Source of the DNA: JBLMZI01 sp050258755
GTDB taxonomy: Bacteria > Bacillota > Syntrophomonadia > Syntrophomonadales > DTU052
Length of the DNA stretch: 64,000 nt
Direction of reading: 5' to 3'
NCBI GenBank assembly: GCA_050258755.1
Contig: JBLMZI010000010.1
Coordinates: 44,694 to 108,693, forward strand
Shown piece by piece: positions 26,364-36,049 of the stretch; position 1 is the stretch's first letter; the number at the start of each line of letters is the position of its first letter. The position numbers were made by a program, and so were the translations under genes. Below the pieces are notes generated by a model, which worked only from the letters and a program-made list of their open reading frames with translations, ran no database searches and had not been told where the DNA came from.

Positions 26364-27086
26364 TTGAACCAGGGCAGTCAGCGCATAACAATGGTTGTTT
26401 TTATCGCGATGTTCGCTCTTCTGATCGCGGTTGTCGGCATAGTCTGCATGCGGGACGGCACAGGGGCGAACCGGGCGGAGACGTCATCCCATCGGTTGGT
26501 CGAGAAACAACTGTATTTCGATACCGGCAAGTTGTTCTACACCGGCCAGGTCAGGCCGGGGAAATGGGGGACAATTCATTACGCCGGCAGTTGGATTCCG
26601 CATGGCAAGGGGAAAATGTACTATTTCGAAGGCGGTCTGTATTATGTCGGTGATGTGAAGAGCGGATGGCGGGACGGTAAAGGAAACAGCTACTCCGCCG
26701 ACGGCCGCCTGGAATACAGTGGTTATTGGAAGAACGACAGCCCCTACGTCCCCGGGTTTGCGAGCGGGCGGCACGTGATTTATTTCGCGGACGGAAAGAC
26801 CAAATACTATGAAGGCGAGTGGAAGAACGGCGTCCGGGAGGGCCGGGGCAGCACCTATTACTACGATGGCGGCAAAGAACATGACGGCAGTTATCTGGAT
26901 GGCCGCCGAGACGGTGAAGGGACGTATTACAACCGGGATGGATCGGTTTGCTATCAAGGGATGTTCAAGGGCGGCGTGCCGTACGGTTACGGTACTGTAA
27001 CCGACAAAAAGGGAAGTAAATCCCTGGAAGAACAGTATAAAGTGGATTACCTGGATTTCATGAAATCATTGTTTCAAAAGATTTAA
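26364..27086 (+). CDS. MORN-repeat membrane-anchored protein
   Basis: The protein starts at TTG 26364 behind GGGGTGAT, 240 aa; ATG 26391 is an alternative. Residues about 9-28 are an N-terminal membrane anchor. The rest consists of about six MORN-type repeats of 20-23 residues (YYVGDVKSGWRDGKGNSYS; YYEGEWKNGVREGRGSTYY; HDGSYLDGRRDGEGTYYN). MORN repeats form an extended beta-hairpin surface for protein or lipid contact. The role in this organism is unknown; the gene precedes the diguanylate cyclase by 45 bp and may share its transcript. Confidence 0.8.
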   Translation: MNQGSQRITMVVFIAMFALLIAVVGIVCMRDGTGANRAETSSHRLVEKQLYFDTGKLFYTGQVRPGKWGTIHYAGSWIPHGKGKMYYFEGGLYYVGDVKSGWRDGKGNSYSADGRLEYSGYWKNDSPYVPGFASGRHVIYFADGKTKYYEGEWKNGVREGRGSTYYYDGGKEHDGSYLDGRRDGEGTYYNRDGSVCYQGMFKGGVPYGYGTVTDKKGSKSLEEQYKVDYLDFMKSLFQKI

Positions 27087-27131
27087 TCCAGGCGGCAGCT
27101 TTTATCAATACTACCATTCGGATTGGACAGC

Positions 27132-28427
27132 ATGCTGCGACTGAAACTGAAACGGAAACGATCCACAACCTTAGAACATAAGACAGGCCGGCTTCTCTTT
27201 GTTGTCTTCCTGACATCGGCCCTGCTTTTTTGCGCCGTTTTCATCGTGCTTGTCATCGGCGGATTTCGGGTTATGGGCCGGACGATTACCGACCAGACGG
27301 CGACCTACATCGCCAGGGAGTTGAATTCGCCCGGCTTTTTAATGCAGATGGACATTCAAAGCCTGGAAGAACTTGATCCCAACAGCCCAGCGTTTTTAAC
27401 CTGGAGCCGCCACCTGAAAGTGGAAGGCATTCCGATGAAGACCAGCGATGCCGTGGTTCAGCTGGAAAAGCCGATTCAGTTGATTGATATCACCATTCTG
27501 GGCCGCACGATGTACACCAACCGGGATCACTCGATTCAGCTGCTGCCTTTTCTGCACACCGCTACGTCAGGCAGTGGGATCAACCCGCTCTGGCGGCTCA
27601 AGGAATACTGCAACTACATGAGTTCGGTACCGATCTATTCCCGGGCCGGCCGTGCGATTGGCGAGATTTCGGTCCGCATCGATCCCGAACTCTTTGTCAT
27701 CGGCATCTCGACTTTGATCTTTGTTTACCTCGTCGGACTGGTACTTTTCATCATGACAGCCCGTTACCTGAGCCGGTTGATGGCCGGCCCGATTGTACAG
27801 CCGCTGGCGCACCTTGAAGCCCGAATTCGCGCCATGGCCCGCGGAGACCAGAACCGTACGCTGGATGGGCGGATCGATCTGGTTGCTCCGCTGAAAGAGA
27901 TTGAATCCCTTGCGGAAGCCACCAATCTGGTGATTGACCGGATGCGGTCCATGACGGTTCACGACGCCCTGACCGGCATTTATAATCGGGCGTTCTTCGA
28001 AGAGGAGATTCAGCGGCTTGAAACGCTGGAACTTGACTCATTGGGAATTGTCATGTGCGATTTGGACAACCTGAAACAGATCAACGACCGCCAGGGGCAC
28101 AAGGCCGGCGATGCCATGCTGATTGGAGCCGCCAGGATCATTCGCGATTCACTCCGGCAGGGGGATATCGTGGCACGCATCGGCGGGGATGAGTTTGCGG
28201 TATTTATCAAGAATTGCTGTGAATCAGACCTGGAACTGATCGCCGGACGCATCCGCAGCCAGATCGAAAAATACAATCGGAATCATTCCAATGCCAGGCT
28301 GAGCATTTCCGTCGGATCGGCCATGCAGAAAGGGCCGCAGATCCAAGTACAGGAACTGTTTAAAGAAGCCGATCAGAACATGTATATCGCTAAACGAACC
28401 GCTTCTGCGCCGGGTTCGGGCGATTAA
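27132..28427 (+). CDS. membrane-bound GGDEF diguanylate cyclase
   Basis: From ATG 27132 the product is 431 aa. There are two membrane segments (residues about 20-45 and 195-220) flanking an extracytoplasmic sensor. A HAMP-like linker (RYLSRLMAGPIVQPLAHLEARIRAMARGDQ) leads to the GGDEF domain (DALTGIYNRAFFEEEIQ; RIGGDEFAVFI). The inhibitory I-site RxxD (RQGD) lies five residues before the active motif, so product inhibition is likely. It makes cyclic di-GMP. No c-di-GMP-binding effector is adjacent, although a cyclic-nucleotide transporter fusion is encoded at 4196. Confidence 0.9.
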   Translation: MLRLKLKRKRSTTLEHKTGRLLFVVFLTSALLFCAVFIVLVIGGFRVMGRTITDQTATYIARELNSPGFLMQMDIQSLEELDPNSPAFLTWSRHLKVEGIPMKTSDAVVQLEKPIQLIDITILGRTMYTNRDHSIQLLPFLHTATSGSGINPLWRLKEYCNYMSSVPIYSRAGRAIGEISVRIDPELFVIGISTLIFVYLVGLVLFIMTARYLSRLMAGPIVQPLAHLEARIRAMARGDQNRTLDGRIDLVAPLKEIESLAEATNLVIDRMRSMTVHDALTGIYNRAFFEEEIQRLETLELDSLGIVMCDLDNLKQINDRQGHKAGDAMLIGAARIIRDSLRQGDIVARIGGDEFAVFIKNCCESDLELIAGRIRSQIEKYNRNHSNARLSISVGSAMQKGPQIQVQELFKEADQNMYIAKRTASAPGSGD

Positions 28428-28527
28428 AAAGCCTTCTTTTCTGGTCCAAAATCACCGAATGAGTCAATTCAACAAGCGCACCCAACCCAAACCGATGTTC
28501 GGCGACGGGACTGGCTCCGCGCAGGTG

Positions 28528-28896
28528 TCAGTCGGCATCATCCGGCGGGTGTTTTGCTGTCATTCCGCCTTCAATGAGCAGAGAATGAACGGCCAGTTCC
28601 GCCGCGCTCAATACGGCCGCCGCCACGGCCGCCGATCCCAGTGTCACCACCGTATTTGGCAGCAAAACACCGGCGCCGAACAGAACCGCCAGCGCGGTCA
28701 GAAAGTCGGCGGCGGTACTGACCCACAGTGTTCCCCGCTGAAGAACGACAACTTCGAAGGCATGGGCTAGAATAGCCAGGGTGAGCCCGGTGCCGATCGC
28801 ATAGACTGGATTTATGAAACGGATACCGGGAAGCAGTACATCCGAAAAATAGACGATTGCCGGGAATAACAGAAGCTTAACCAGAAGTCCGGTCAT
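28528..28896 (-). CDS. DUF2512 membrane protein
   Basis: ATG 28896 follows AAAAGGAGG. The 122-aa protein has four hydrophobic segments and the DUF2512 pattern at the start (LLVKLLLFPAIVYFSDVLLPGI) and FGAGVLLPNTVV. The family occurs in spore-forming Bacillota, with unknown role. Confidence 0.75.
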   Translation of the reverse strand: MTGLLVKLLLFPAIVYFSDVLLPGIRFINPVYAIGTGLTLAILAHAFEVVVLQRGTLWVSTAADFLTALAVLFGAGVLLPNTVVTLGSAAVAAAVLSAAELAVHSLLIEGGMTAKHPPDDAD

Positions 28897-29073
28897 AAAA
28901 AGAACCTCCTTTTCGAATTGACGTGCCAGTGAGCAAGGTGCGATGGCTCTAGTATGTCCACCATCGAAACGGATCATTTCGATAGCAAAAGTTGATCGCT
29001 TCAGGCCGCCCCCGGCCCGAAGCCCCGGTGGTATAATAAGTGGAGTGTTTTTTGTCGAAAGGAGCCTTCAATC

Positions 29074-29796
29074 ATGGCCGGATTCATTCCGCACGGGCTG
29101 CAGGGGAGCCTGATCAATGCAGGAGCGATTGTTGTTTTTTCTTTTATAGGACTGCTGCTTCACAAAGGGATTCCCGAACGAGTGAGCCAGACCGTGATGG
29201 ACGGGTTCGGCCTGCTGCTGATCGTGCTGGGGGTCCAATCCGGCCTGGACTATCAGGGAACCAGCGGCGTGATTACCGTCATTATCAGTTTGGTACTGGG
29301 CGCTGTGCTGGGTGAACTGATTAATATTCAGGGAGGCATGGAATGGATCGGCGCCAAGGTTGAAACCCGGTTTTCCTCGGACGGCAGCCCGTTTGGCAAG
29401 GCTTTCGTGTTTACCACACTGCTTTACTGCACCGGAGCCATGGCTATCATGGGACCGATCGAAGACGGGCTGAACGGCGATCTGAAGATACTACTGGTGA
29501 AATCCTTGCTGGATGGCATTTCCGGTCTGGTTTTCGCCGCAACCATGGGCCCCGGTGTCCTGCTCTCGGCGGTTCCGGTCCTGCTTTACCAGGGCAGCAT
29601 TGGTCTGGCGGCGACCACGATAAAAGCGTTCACAACGCCGGAGATGTTGAGTAATATTTCATCCCTTGGGGGCATTTTGATTCTGGGAATCGGAACCAAT
29701 ATCCTGCGGCTGACCGAAATACGGATCGCAAATCTGCTTCCGGGCCTGTTTTTGATCCCGTTTGTCATGTGGCTCATCCAACGATTTTTTGCCTGA
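29074..29796 (+). CDS. DUF554 membrane protein
   Basis: This 240-aa protein has seven hydrophobic segments. AAAGGAG stands ten bases before ATG 29074, and TATAAT is at 29032-29037. Landmarks are GAIVVFSFIGLLLHKGIPERV, then VLGAVLGELINIQ, YCTGAMAIMGPIEDGL and the late LGIGTNILRLTEIRIANLLP. The family is a putative transporter or integral membrane protein of unknown substrate. It lies just upstream of the arginine operon promoter. Confidence 0.85.
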   Translation: MAGFIPHGLQGSLINAGAIVVFSFIGLLLHKGIPERVSQTVMDGFGLLLIVLGVQSGLDYQGTSGVITVIISLVLGAVLGELINIQGGMEWIGAKVETRFSSDGSPFGKAFVFTTLLYCTGAMAIMGPIEDGLNGDLKILLVKSLLDGISGLVFAATMGPGVLLSAVPVLLYQGSIGLAATTIKAFTTPEMLSNISSLGGILILGIGTNILRLTEIRIANLLPGLFLIPFVMWLIQRFFA

Positions 29797-29814
29797 TTAT
29801 TTTTCCCAAACTGG

Positions 29815-29861
29815 TTGATAAAATATACGGGTATGTGTATAATTATTTTATGCCATACACC
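29815..29861 (+). promoter_or_regulatory. arginine operon promoter with candidate ArgR/AhrC operator
   Basis: TTGATA (29815-29820), 17 bp, and a perfect TATAAT (29838-29843). An A/T-rich stretch with the inverted repeat GTGTAT (29835-29840) / ATACAC (29856-29861) overlaps the -10, where an arginine repressor would be expected to bind. The fit to the ArgR consensus is loose and unconfirmed. Confidence 0.6.
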
Positions 29862-29931
29862 GGCTTGCCTTGTGCAGGCCTGAAACCGCGATATATTGAG
29901 GGTTCGCGGTCACTAAAAGGGAGGTTTGGTC

Positions 29932-30969
29932 ATGATTCAAACGGCGATTATTGGCGATGGTTACACGGCGGCTGAACTGGTCCGGCTTTTGGCCGGGCAC
30001 GGGGGAGCTTGTGTCGCCGCAATTACCAGCACCGAGCATATTGGCCGAAGATTTGACGAAGTCTACCCGCAGTTGACCGGGATGACCGATATCGTGTTGG
30101 AACCGACCGATTCCGCGGCGCTGGCCGGTCGGGTCCAGGCCGTTTTCCTGGCCCTGCCGCACGGCCTTTCGGTGCCGATTGTTGGAGAACTAGTAAAAAG
30201 GGGCATCCGCTGCGTGGATCTTGGCGCGGATTTTCGGCTGCAGGACCCGGCGGTTTACCAGGCGCATTATCATCTTGAACATAAAAATGTCGATCTTCTG
30301 GCTCGGGCGGTTTACGGGCTGCCGGAGATTTACCGGGAAAAGATCTGTGGCGCGGATGTCGTTGCTAATCCGGGCTGTTACCCGACCTCGGCGATCCTGG
30401 CGTTGGCGCCGCTGCTCAAGGCGAATCTGATCGCCGAGCGGGGCATCATCGTGGACTCAAAATCCGGCGTGTCAGGCGCAGGTAGGGGCTTGGCGCTGTC
30501 GAGCCACTTCTGCGAGGCCAACGAGGGCGTAAAGGCATACAGCGTAGGGACGCACCGGCACCGGCCCGAGATCGAACAGGAATTGAGCCATGCGGCCCAA
30601 AAGCCGATCAAAATAACCTTTACCCCGCACCTCATTCCAATGAGCCGGGGGATGCTGAGTACGGCCTATGCCGACCTTCTGCCCGGCGTCAGCGCGGCCC
30701 GGGTCCGGGAAGCTTTTGAAGCGGCTTATACGGACGAACCGTTTGTCCGGCTGCTGCCCCCCGGAACGTTCCCGCAGACCAAATGGACTTATGGAAGCAA
30801 TTACGCGTTCATCGGGGTCCATGTCGCCGAGGAAGAAGGACGGGTCATCGTGGTCAGCGCGATCGACAACCTGACCAAAGGGGCTTCCGGCCAGGCGGTG
30901 CAGAACCTGAATCTCATGTTCGGTCTGCCGGAGACGCAGGGCTTATTAACACCGGGGGTTTCCCCTTAG
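29932..30969 (+). CDS. argC: N-acetyl-gamma-glutamyl-phosphate reductase
   Basis: ATG 29932 has AAGGGAGG upstream; the product is 345 aa. It begins with the NAD(P) pattern IIGDGYTAAELVRLL (Ala replaces the usual Gly) and has the active-site Cys in NPGCYPTSAILALAPLL, and the later KSGVSGAGR and HRHRPEIEQEL. The enzyme reduces N-acetylglutamyl phosphate to the semialdehyde, third step of arginine synthesis. It is the first gene of the arg operon. A leader hairpin ACCGCG (29885-29890) / CGCGGT (29905-29910) stands just before the ribosome site. Confidence 0.95.
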   Translation: MIQTAIIGDGYTAAELVRLLAGHGGACVAAITSTEHIGRRFDEVYPQLTGMTDIVLEPTDSAALAGRVQAVFLALPHGLSVPIVGELVKRGIRCVDLGADFRLQDPAVYQAHYHLEHKNVDLLARAVYGLPEIYREKICGADVVANPGCYPTSAILALAPLLKANLIAERGIIVDSKSGVSGAGRGLALSSHFCEANEGVKAYSVGTHRHRPEIEQELSHAAQKPIKITFTPHLIPMSRGMLSTAYADLLPGVSAARVREAFEAAYTDEPFVRLLPPGTFPQTKWTYGSNYAFIGVHVAEEEGRVIVVSAIDNLTKGASGQAVQNLNLMFGLPETQGLLTPGVSP

Positions 30970-30990
30970 TTGATGGAGGAGAATGAATAT

Positions 30991-32199
30991 ATGCAGTGGG
31001 TGAATAATCAGGGGGTTACCTTCCCCAAAGGCTTTAAAGCGCAGGGCGTCGAGTGTGCGATTAAAAAGCCCGGTGTGCTGGATCTTGCGGTCATTGCGGC
31101 CGATGTTCCCTGTGCAGCGGCCGGGGTCTTAACCACCAACAAGGTGCAGGCGGCCTGCGTCCAGTATGCAAAGCAAATCTTGACAGGCGGAAAAGCCCAG
31201 GCGGTCGTGATTAATGCCGGCAATGCCAATGCCTGCACCGGCGGCCAGGGGTTGGCCGACAACCTGAAGATGACCGAATTGACTGCCGCCGGTCTGGGAC
31301 TGAAACCCCAGGACGTTTTGGTGGCATCGACGGGAGTCATCGGGGTAAATATGCCGATGGACCGCGTTGCGGCCGGTATCGCCGAGGCGACCAAAGGGGT
31401 TTCGGTGGACGGCTGGGAGAATGCGTGTCATGCGATTATGACCACCGACACCGTGCCGAAGGTCGCGGCGGTTGAGTTTGCGCTGAACGGCAAGACCGTT
31501 CGGATGGCCGGAATGGCCAAAGGATCGGGGATGATTCACCCGAACATGGCGACCATGCTGGGCTTTGTGACCACCGATGCGGCGATTTCCGCCGCGTGTC
31601 TGCAGCAGGCGATGAAGGATGCCGTGGCCGTTTCGTTTAACATGATCAGCGTGGACGGGGACACGTCGACCAATGACATGTGCCTGATCCTGGCGAATGG
31701 GCTGGCTGGCAACGACTTGATCGACACGGTCAGCTCAGCCGATTATCAGACCTTCAAAGAAGCGCTGGACCTGATCACGATCCACCTGGCCAAGGCGATT
31801 GCCCGCGACGGCGAAGGGGCCACCCGCCTCATCGAGGTGACGGTCAATGGCGCGATGAATGAGCTGGAGGCGCGGAAGGCCGCGCGCGGCATTGTTGCTT
31901 CGAGCCTGTTCAAGTCGGCGGTGTTTGGCGAGGACGCCAATTGGGGCCGGATCATCTGTGCCGCCGGTTATTCCGGGGCTGAATTTGACCCGGCGCTGGT
32001 CGATATTTACCTGGGCTCGCAGCAGATGGCCCGGGGCGGCATGGGGATTCCGTTTGATGAAGATATCGCCCGCAAAGACCTGGGTCTGCCGGTAGTGAAG
32101 GTGGTCCTGGATTTCAAGCAGGGGGCAGGGCAGGCAACTGCCTGGGGTTGTGACCTGACTTATGATTATGTAAAAATCAACGCCAGTTACCGGAGCTAG
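30991..32199 (+). CDS. argJ: glutamate N-acetyltransferase (bifunctional ArgJ)
   Basis: ATG 30991 follows GGAGGAG by nine bases, giving 402 aa. The protein is a self-cleaving ornithine acetyltransferase: the autoprocessing motif KGSGMIHPNMATML holds the new N-terminal Thr, and AINAGNANACTG and NWGRIICAAGYSGA are typical. It transfers acetyl from N-acetylornithine to glutamate. If it also uses acetyl-CoA, it can start the pathway without ArgA. No argA or argE is nearby, which fits the cyclic pathway. It lies 21 bp after argC. Confidence 0.95.
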   Translation: MQWVNNQGVTFPKGFKAQGVECAIKKPGVLDLAVIAADVPCAAAGVLTTNKVQAACVQYAKQILTGGKAQAVVINAGNANACTGGQGLADNLKMTELTAAGLGLKPQDVLVASTGVIGVNMPMDRVAAGIAEATKGVSVDGWENACHAIMTTDTVPKVAAVEFALNGKTVRMAGMAKGSGMIHPNMATMLGFVTTDAAISAACLQQAMKDAVAVSFNMISVDGDTSTNDMCLILANGLAGNDLIDTVSSADYQTFKEALDLITIHLAKAIARDGEGATRLIEVTVNGAMNELEARKAARGIVASSLFKSAVFGEDANWGRIICAAGYSGAEFDPALVDIYLGSQQMARGGMGIPFDEDIARKDLGLPVVKVVLDFKQGAGQATAWGCDLTYDYVKINASYRS

Positions 32200-32281
32200 A
32201 CAAAACCGCTTAACGACGTCCGAGAGGGCCTGGCCGTGAAGCATGAAGGGGGATTCCCCCGCACTTTAAGGAGGAAGATCG

Positions 32282-33145
32282 GTGGTTGTAAGCGCATTGG
32301 AAAAAGCGGGGATTCTGATTGAAGCCCTGCCGTATATCCGGGAGTTTTACGGTAAAACCGTCGTGATCAAGTACGGCGGCGCCGCGATGGGCGATGCCGC
32401 CCTGCGCAATGCCGTGATGCAGGATCTGGTTCTGATGAAGTTTGTCGGCATGAACCCTATCGTGGTGCACGGCGGGGGGCCGGAAATCACCAATATGCTG
32501 AAACGGCTGGGGATCGAAAGCCGGTTTGTGGACGGGCTTCGGATAACCGACGAAGCCAGTATGGAAATCGTCGAGATGGTGCTGGTTGGCAAGATCAACA
32601 CCGATATTGTCTCCGGAATCAGTTCCATCGGCGGCAAGGCCATCGGTCTGTCGGGACGGGACGGCGGCCTGATCGAAGCTGTCAAACGGATCGGCGATGT
32701 CGACCTGGGCTGTGTCGGGGAAGTGGCCCGGGTTAACCCGACGGTCCTTGACCCGATCATTGCCAATGGCTATATTCCGGTGATCGCGCCGATCGGCAGC
32801 GGAGCCGACCGGGATAGTTACAACATTAATGCCGATACGGTGGCCGGTGCGATTGCCACCGCCGTGAAGGCTGACAAACTGGTGCTTCTGACCGATGTGC
32901 CGGGAATCATGCAGGATCCCAAGGACCCGGACACCTTGATTTCTACCTTGAAAATGTCCGATGTTCCGATGCTGATCGGCAACAAAACCATTGCCGGCGG
33001 CATGATACCCAAGGTGGAGTGCTGCATTGAAGCCCTGAAAGCCGGGGTCAGCCGGACCCACATTATCGACGGGCGGGTCCCGCATTCGATTCTGCTGGAA
33101 GTCTTCACCGACGAAGGGGTCGGCACCATGGTCGTGAACGGTTAA
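32282..33145 (+). CDS. argB: acetylglutamate kinase
   Basis: GTG 32282 follows GGAGGAAG; the product is 287 aa. Family marks are KTVVIKYGGAAMGD near the N-terminus, MNPIVVHGGGPEI, and IPVIAPIGSGADRDSYNINADTVAGAIA. It phosphorylates N-acetylglutamate with ATP and is the usual feedback-controlled enzyme in the cyclic pathway, inhibited by arginine. It lies 82 bp after argJ. Confidence 0.95.
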   Translation: MVVSALEKAGILIEALPYIREFYGKTVVIKYGGAAMGDAALRNAVMQDLVLMKFVGMNPIVVHGGGPEITNMLKRLGIESRFVDGLRITDEASMEIVEMVLVGKINTDIVSGISSIGGKAIGLSGRDGGLIEAVKRIGDVDLGCVGEVARVNPTVLDPIIANGYIPVIAPIGSGADRDSYNINADTVAGAIATAVKADKLVLLTDVPGIMQDPKDPDTLISTLKMSDVPMLIGNKTIAGGMIPKVECCIEALKAGVSRTHIIDGRVPHSILLEVFTDEGVGTMVVNG

Positions 33146-33203
33146 CCGTTTTGAAAGGCCTGTTCGCTTTACGGGCCATTGTTAAGGGGAGGAATGATCT
33201 AAA

Positions 33204-34397
33204 GTGAGCAATCAATCGATTATAGAAAACGGCAAGCAGCATATTATGAATACTTATGGCCGGTTTCCAATATCCCTGGTCAAAGGACAGGGAAGCAAGG
33301 CCTGGGATGCGGACGGCAAGGAATACCTGGACTTTGTCGCCGGGATCGCGGTCTGCAGTTTCGGGCATGCCAATCCGGAATTGGCCGACGTACTGAAAAA
33401 GCAAGCCGATCAATTCTGGCACTGTTCCAACCTGTACTGGATTGAGCCGCAGGTAGAACTGGCCGGTAAGCTCTGTCAAGCCACCGGTATGGATAAGGCG
33501 TTTTTCTGCAACAGCGGCACCGAGGCCAATGAAGCCGCTTTAAAGCTGGCGCGGAAATACTACGCCAACAAAGGGGAGGACCGCACCGAAATCATTGCTT
33601 TCCAGCAGTCGTTTCACGGGCGGACTACCGGATCGCTGGCACTGACCGGGCAGGCGAAATATCAAAAGGGTTTTGGCCCGCTGATTCCCGGCGTACATTA
33701 TGCTGAGTACAACAATCTCGATTCAGTGAAAAAACTGATCGGTTCCAAGACCTGTGCGGTGATTGTCGAGGCGGTGCAGGGCGAAGGCGGCGTTCACCCG
33801 GCCGATCCTGCATTTATGACAGGGTTGGCGGCCTTGTGCAAAGCCCAGGGTGTGCTGCTGATCACGGACGAAGTTCAGGTCGGGCTGGGCCGGACCGGAA
33901 CCCTCATGGGTTATGAAAACTATGGCATTAAGCCCGATATTGCGACCCTTGCCAAAGCTTTGGGCAACGGCTTTCCGATCGGTGCCTTGCTGGCCCATGG
34001 CGAAGTGGCTGATACCTTTGCGCCGGGTGACCATGCGGCCACTTTCGGCGGCAACCCGTTGGGAACCGCGGTAGCCAACAAAGTCATGGACATTTTAACC
34101 GGTCCTGGCTTTTTGGATAGCGTGAATGCCGTTTCCAACCAGCTGCTGGATGGCTTGAAAGCACTTGTGGGCGGCGACGACCGGGTTACTGCGGTCAGGG
34201 GAATGGGGCTGCTCATCGGGATGGAATGCAAGTCCGAAGTCAAGGGCCTTGTGGCCTTGTGCATGGACCGGGGCCTGCTGGTGATTTCCGCCGGCCCGAA
34301 CGTTCTGCGCATGGTGCCGCCGCTGACGGTAACCCCGGCGGAAGTCGAAGCGGCTTTGGCGATTCTGAAAGACGCGCTGGCAGCCTGGGAAGCGTAG
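33204..34397 (+). CDS. argD: acetylornithine aminotransferase
   Basis: GTG 33204 follows GGGGAGGAA; the product is 397 aa. It is a class III PLP aminotransferase: FCNSGTEANEAALKLARKYY, FHGRTTGSLALTGQ, TDEVQVGLGRTGTL and the PLP lysine in TLAKALGNGFPIGA. It converts N-acetylglutamate semialdehyde to N-acetylornithine. Spacing to argB is 58 bp. Confidence 0.95.
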   Translation: MSNQSIIENGKQHIMNTYGRFPISLVKGQGSKAWDADGKEYLDFVAGIAVCSFGHANPELADVLKKQADQFWHCSNLYWIEPQVELAGKLCQATGMDKAFFCNSGTEANEAALKLARKYYANKGEDRTEIIAFQQSFHGRTTGSLALTGQAKYQKGFGPLIPGVHYAEYNNLDSVKKLIGSKTCAVIVEAVQGEGGVHPADPAFMTGLAALCKAQGVLLITDEVQVGLGRTGTLMGYENYGIKPDIATLAKALGNGFPIGALLAHGEVADTFAPGDHAATFGGNPLGTAVANKVMDILTGPGFLDSVNAVSNQLLDGLKALVGGDDRVTAVRGMGLLIGMECKSEVKGLVALCMDRGLLVISAGPNVLRMVPPLTVTPAEVEAALAILKDALAAWEA

Positions 34398-34407
34398 GGT
34401 GCCAGGT

Positions 34408-35025
34408 ATGATGACGTTTCAATCGGAACGGTTGGAAGACTACCTCGCCGCTTCGGCGGTGATAGACTATCATTGTGGTGCGATCCAAACCCTGGCGGCC
34501 GAGATTTCGGCCGCCAATCCCAATGAAACCGATCGGGCCCGGGCCGCGTTTCACTACGTTCGCGACCGGATCCCGCATACGTTTGACGCCGGACGGCAGG
34601 AGTCAACCTGCGCGGCTTCCGAGGTATTGGCCCTGGGACACGGAACCTGCTATGCCAAGTCGCATTTGCTGGCCGCGATTCTGCGGGCGATGGGCATTCC
34701 GGCAGGCTTTGGCTATCAACTGTTGGTTATGGATGATGACGAGCCGGAAACGCGCCTGGTGCTGCACGGTTTCAATGCGGTCTGCCTAAGTGAGGCGCAG
34801 CGCTGGATTCGGCTCGATGCCCGCGGCAACAAGCCCGGTGTTGAGGCCCAGTTTGACCTGGCGCAGGAGACGCTGGCGTTCCCGGTGCGGGAGCAGCTGG
34901 GCGAACGGATGTTTCAAACCATTCACGCACAGCCGCTGGCCGCGGTGGTCGATACGCTGACAGGATCCAGGGATGCTGAGGAGCTGCGGCTCAATCTTCC
35001 CGGTGCCCAGGCCGGGTTGCTGTAA
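34408..35025 (+). CDS. transglutaminase-like cysteine protease-fold protein in the arg operon
   Basis: This 205-aa protein has AGGGTG upstream of ATG 34408 and follows argD by ten bases; GTG 34399 is an alternative start. It is a transglutaminase-core domain: Cys in GHGTCYAKSHLLAAILRAMG, His in VLHGFNAVC and Asp in RWIRLDARGN form the expected triad. Such proteins are peptidases, amidases or cross-linkers. None is a known arginine-pathway enzyme, so its place between argD and argF is unusual. Confidence 0.8.
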   Translation: MMTFQSERLEDYLAASAVIDYHCGAIQTLAAEISAANPNETDRARAAFHYVRDRIPHTFDAGRQESTCAASEVLALGHGTCYAKSHLLAAILRAMGIPAGFGYQLLVMDDDEPETRLVLHGFNAVCLSEAQRWIRLDARGNKPGVEAQFDLAQETLAFPVREQLGERMFQTIHAQPLAAVVDTLTGSRDAEELRLNLPGAQAGLL

Positions 35026-35076
35026 TCCAAGTGAAGAGAGAACCAGGACGGATTTTGTAGTAAGGGGAGAAATGGC

Positions 35077-36024
35077 ATGTCAATCACACTGAAACCGGAA
35101 TTCAAGGGACGGGATTTTCTGGCGATAAGCGACTATACCGTCGCCGAAGTCGCCTACATTCTCGATCTTGCCCGTCAGCTCAAAGCCGAGCAGAAAGCGA
35201 ATCGGCCCACCCCGCTGCTGACTGGGAAGACCATGGGGATGATCTTTGAAAAACCATCCACCCGGACCCGGGTGTCCTTCGAGGTCGGAATGGTTCAGCT
35301 GGGCGGTTATCCGCTGTTTTTGAGCCCGAACGACATGCAGATCGGGCGCGGGGAAACGATCGCCGATACGGCCCGCACGCTGTCGCGCTATCTGGATGGC
35401 ATTATGATCCGGACTTTCAGTCATGAAAAGGTCATGGAACTGGCCTGTCATGCCACTATCCCGATCATTAACGGCCTGACCGACCTGCTGCATCCCTGCC
35501 AGGCGATGGGCGACGTCCTGACCGTGATGGAGCACAAAGGGAGCCCGAAAGGCCTTAAAATGACCTTTGTCGGGGATGGCAACAATGTCGCGCACAGTCT
35601 GTTGAACGTCGGCGCGAAAACCGGAATGCATGTGACCATCGCCTGCCCGAACGGGTTTGAGCCGGATGCGGACATTCTGAAAAACGCCCGGGCGGCGGCG
35701 CAGGAAACCGGCGCGAAGCTGGAAGTCGTTCAGGACCCATTCGAAGGGGTCGCGGGCGCCGATATCATCTATACCGACGTTTGGGCCAGCATGGGACAGG
35801 AGACGGGTGCCGACGAGAAGGAACGGCATTTCGCGCTGTACCAGGTTAACGATACGCTGATGAAGGCGGCCAAGCCGGACGCGATTATGATGCACTGCCT
35901 GCCGGCCAAACGCGGCCGGGAGCTGACTGACGAGGTCATGGAAGGACCGCAGTCGGTGGTGTTCGACCAGGCAGAAAACCGGTTACATATCCAGAAGGCC
36001 ATCATGGCCCTGGTCATGCAGTAA
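35077..36024 (+). CDS. argF: ornithine carbamoyltransferase
   Basis: This 315-aa protein starts at ATG 35077, behind AAGGGGAGAA. Diagnostic sites are FEKPSTRTRVSFEVG (carbamoyl phosphate), LLHPCQAMGD, and the ornithine-binding HCLPAKRGRELTDEV. It condenses ornithine with carbamoyl phosphate to citrulline. The carbamoyl phosphate synthase genes carAB are not in the window. Confidence 0.95.
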   Translation: MSITLKPEFKGRDFLAISDYTVAEVAYILDLARQLKAEQKANRPTPLLTGKTMGMIFEKPSTRTRVSFEVGMVQLGGYPLFLSPNDMQIGRGETIADTARTLSRYLDGIMIRTFSHEKVMELACHATIPIINGLTDLLHPCQAMGDVLTVMEHKGSPKGLKMTFVGDGNNVAHSLLNVGAKTGMHVTIACPNGFEPDADILKNARAAAQETGAKLEVVQDPFEGVAGADIIYTDVWASMGQETGADEKERHFALYQVNDTLMKAAKPDAIMMHCLPAKRGRELTDEVMEGPQSVVFDQAENRLHIQKAIMALVMQ

Positions 36025-36049
36025 GGAACCGAAACGAGGAGGAAAAGTC

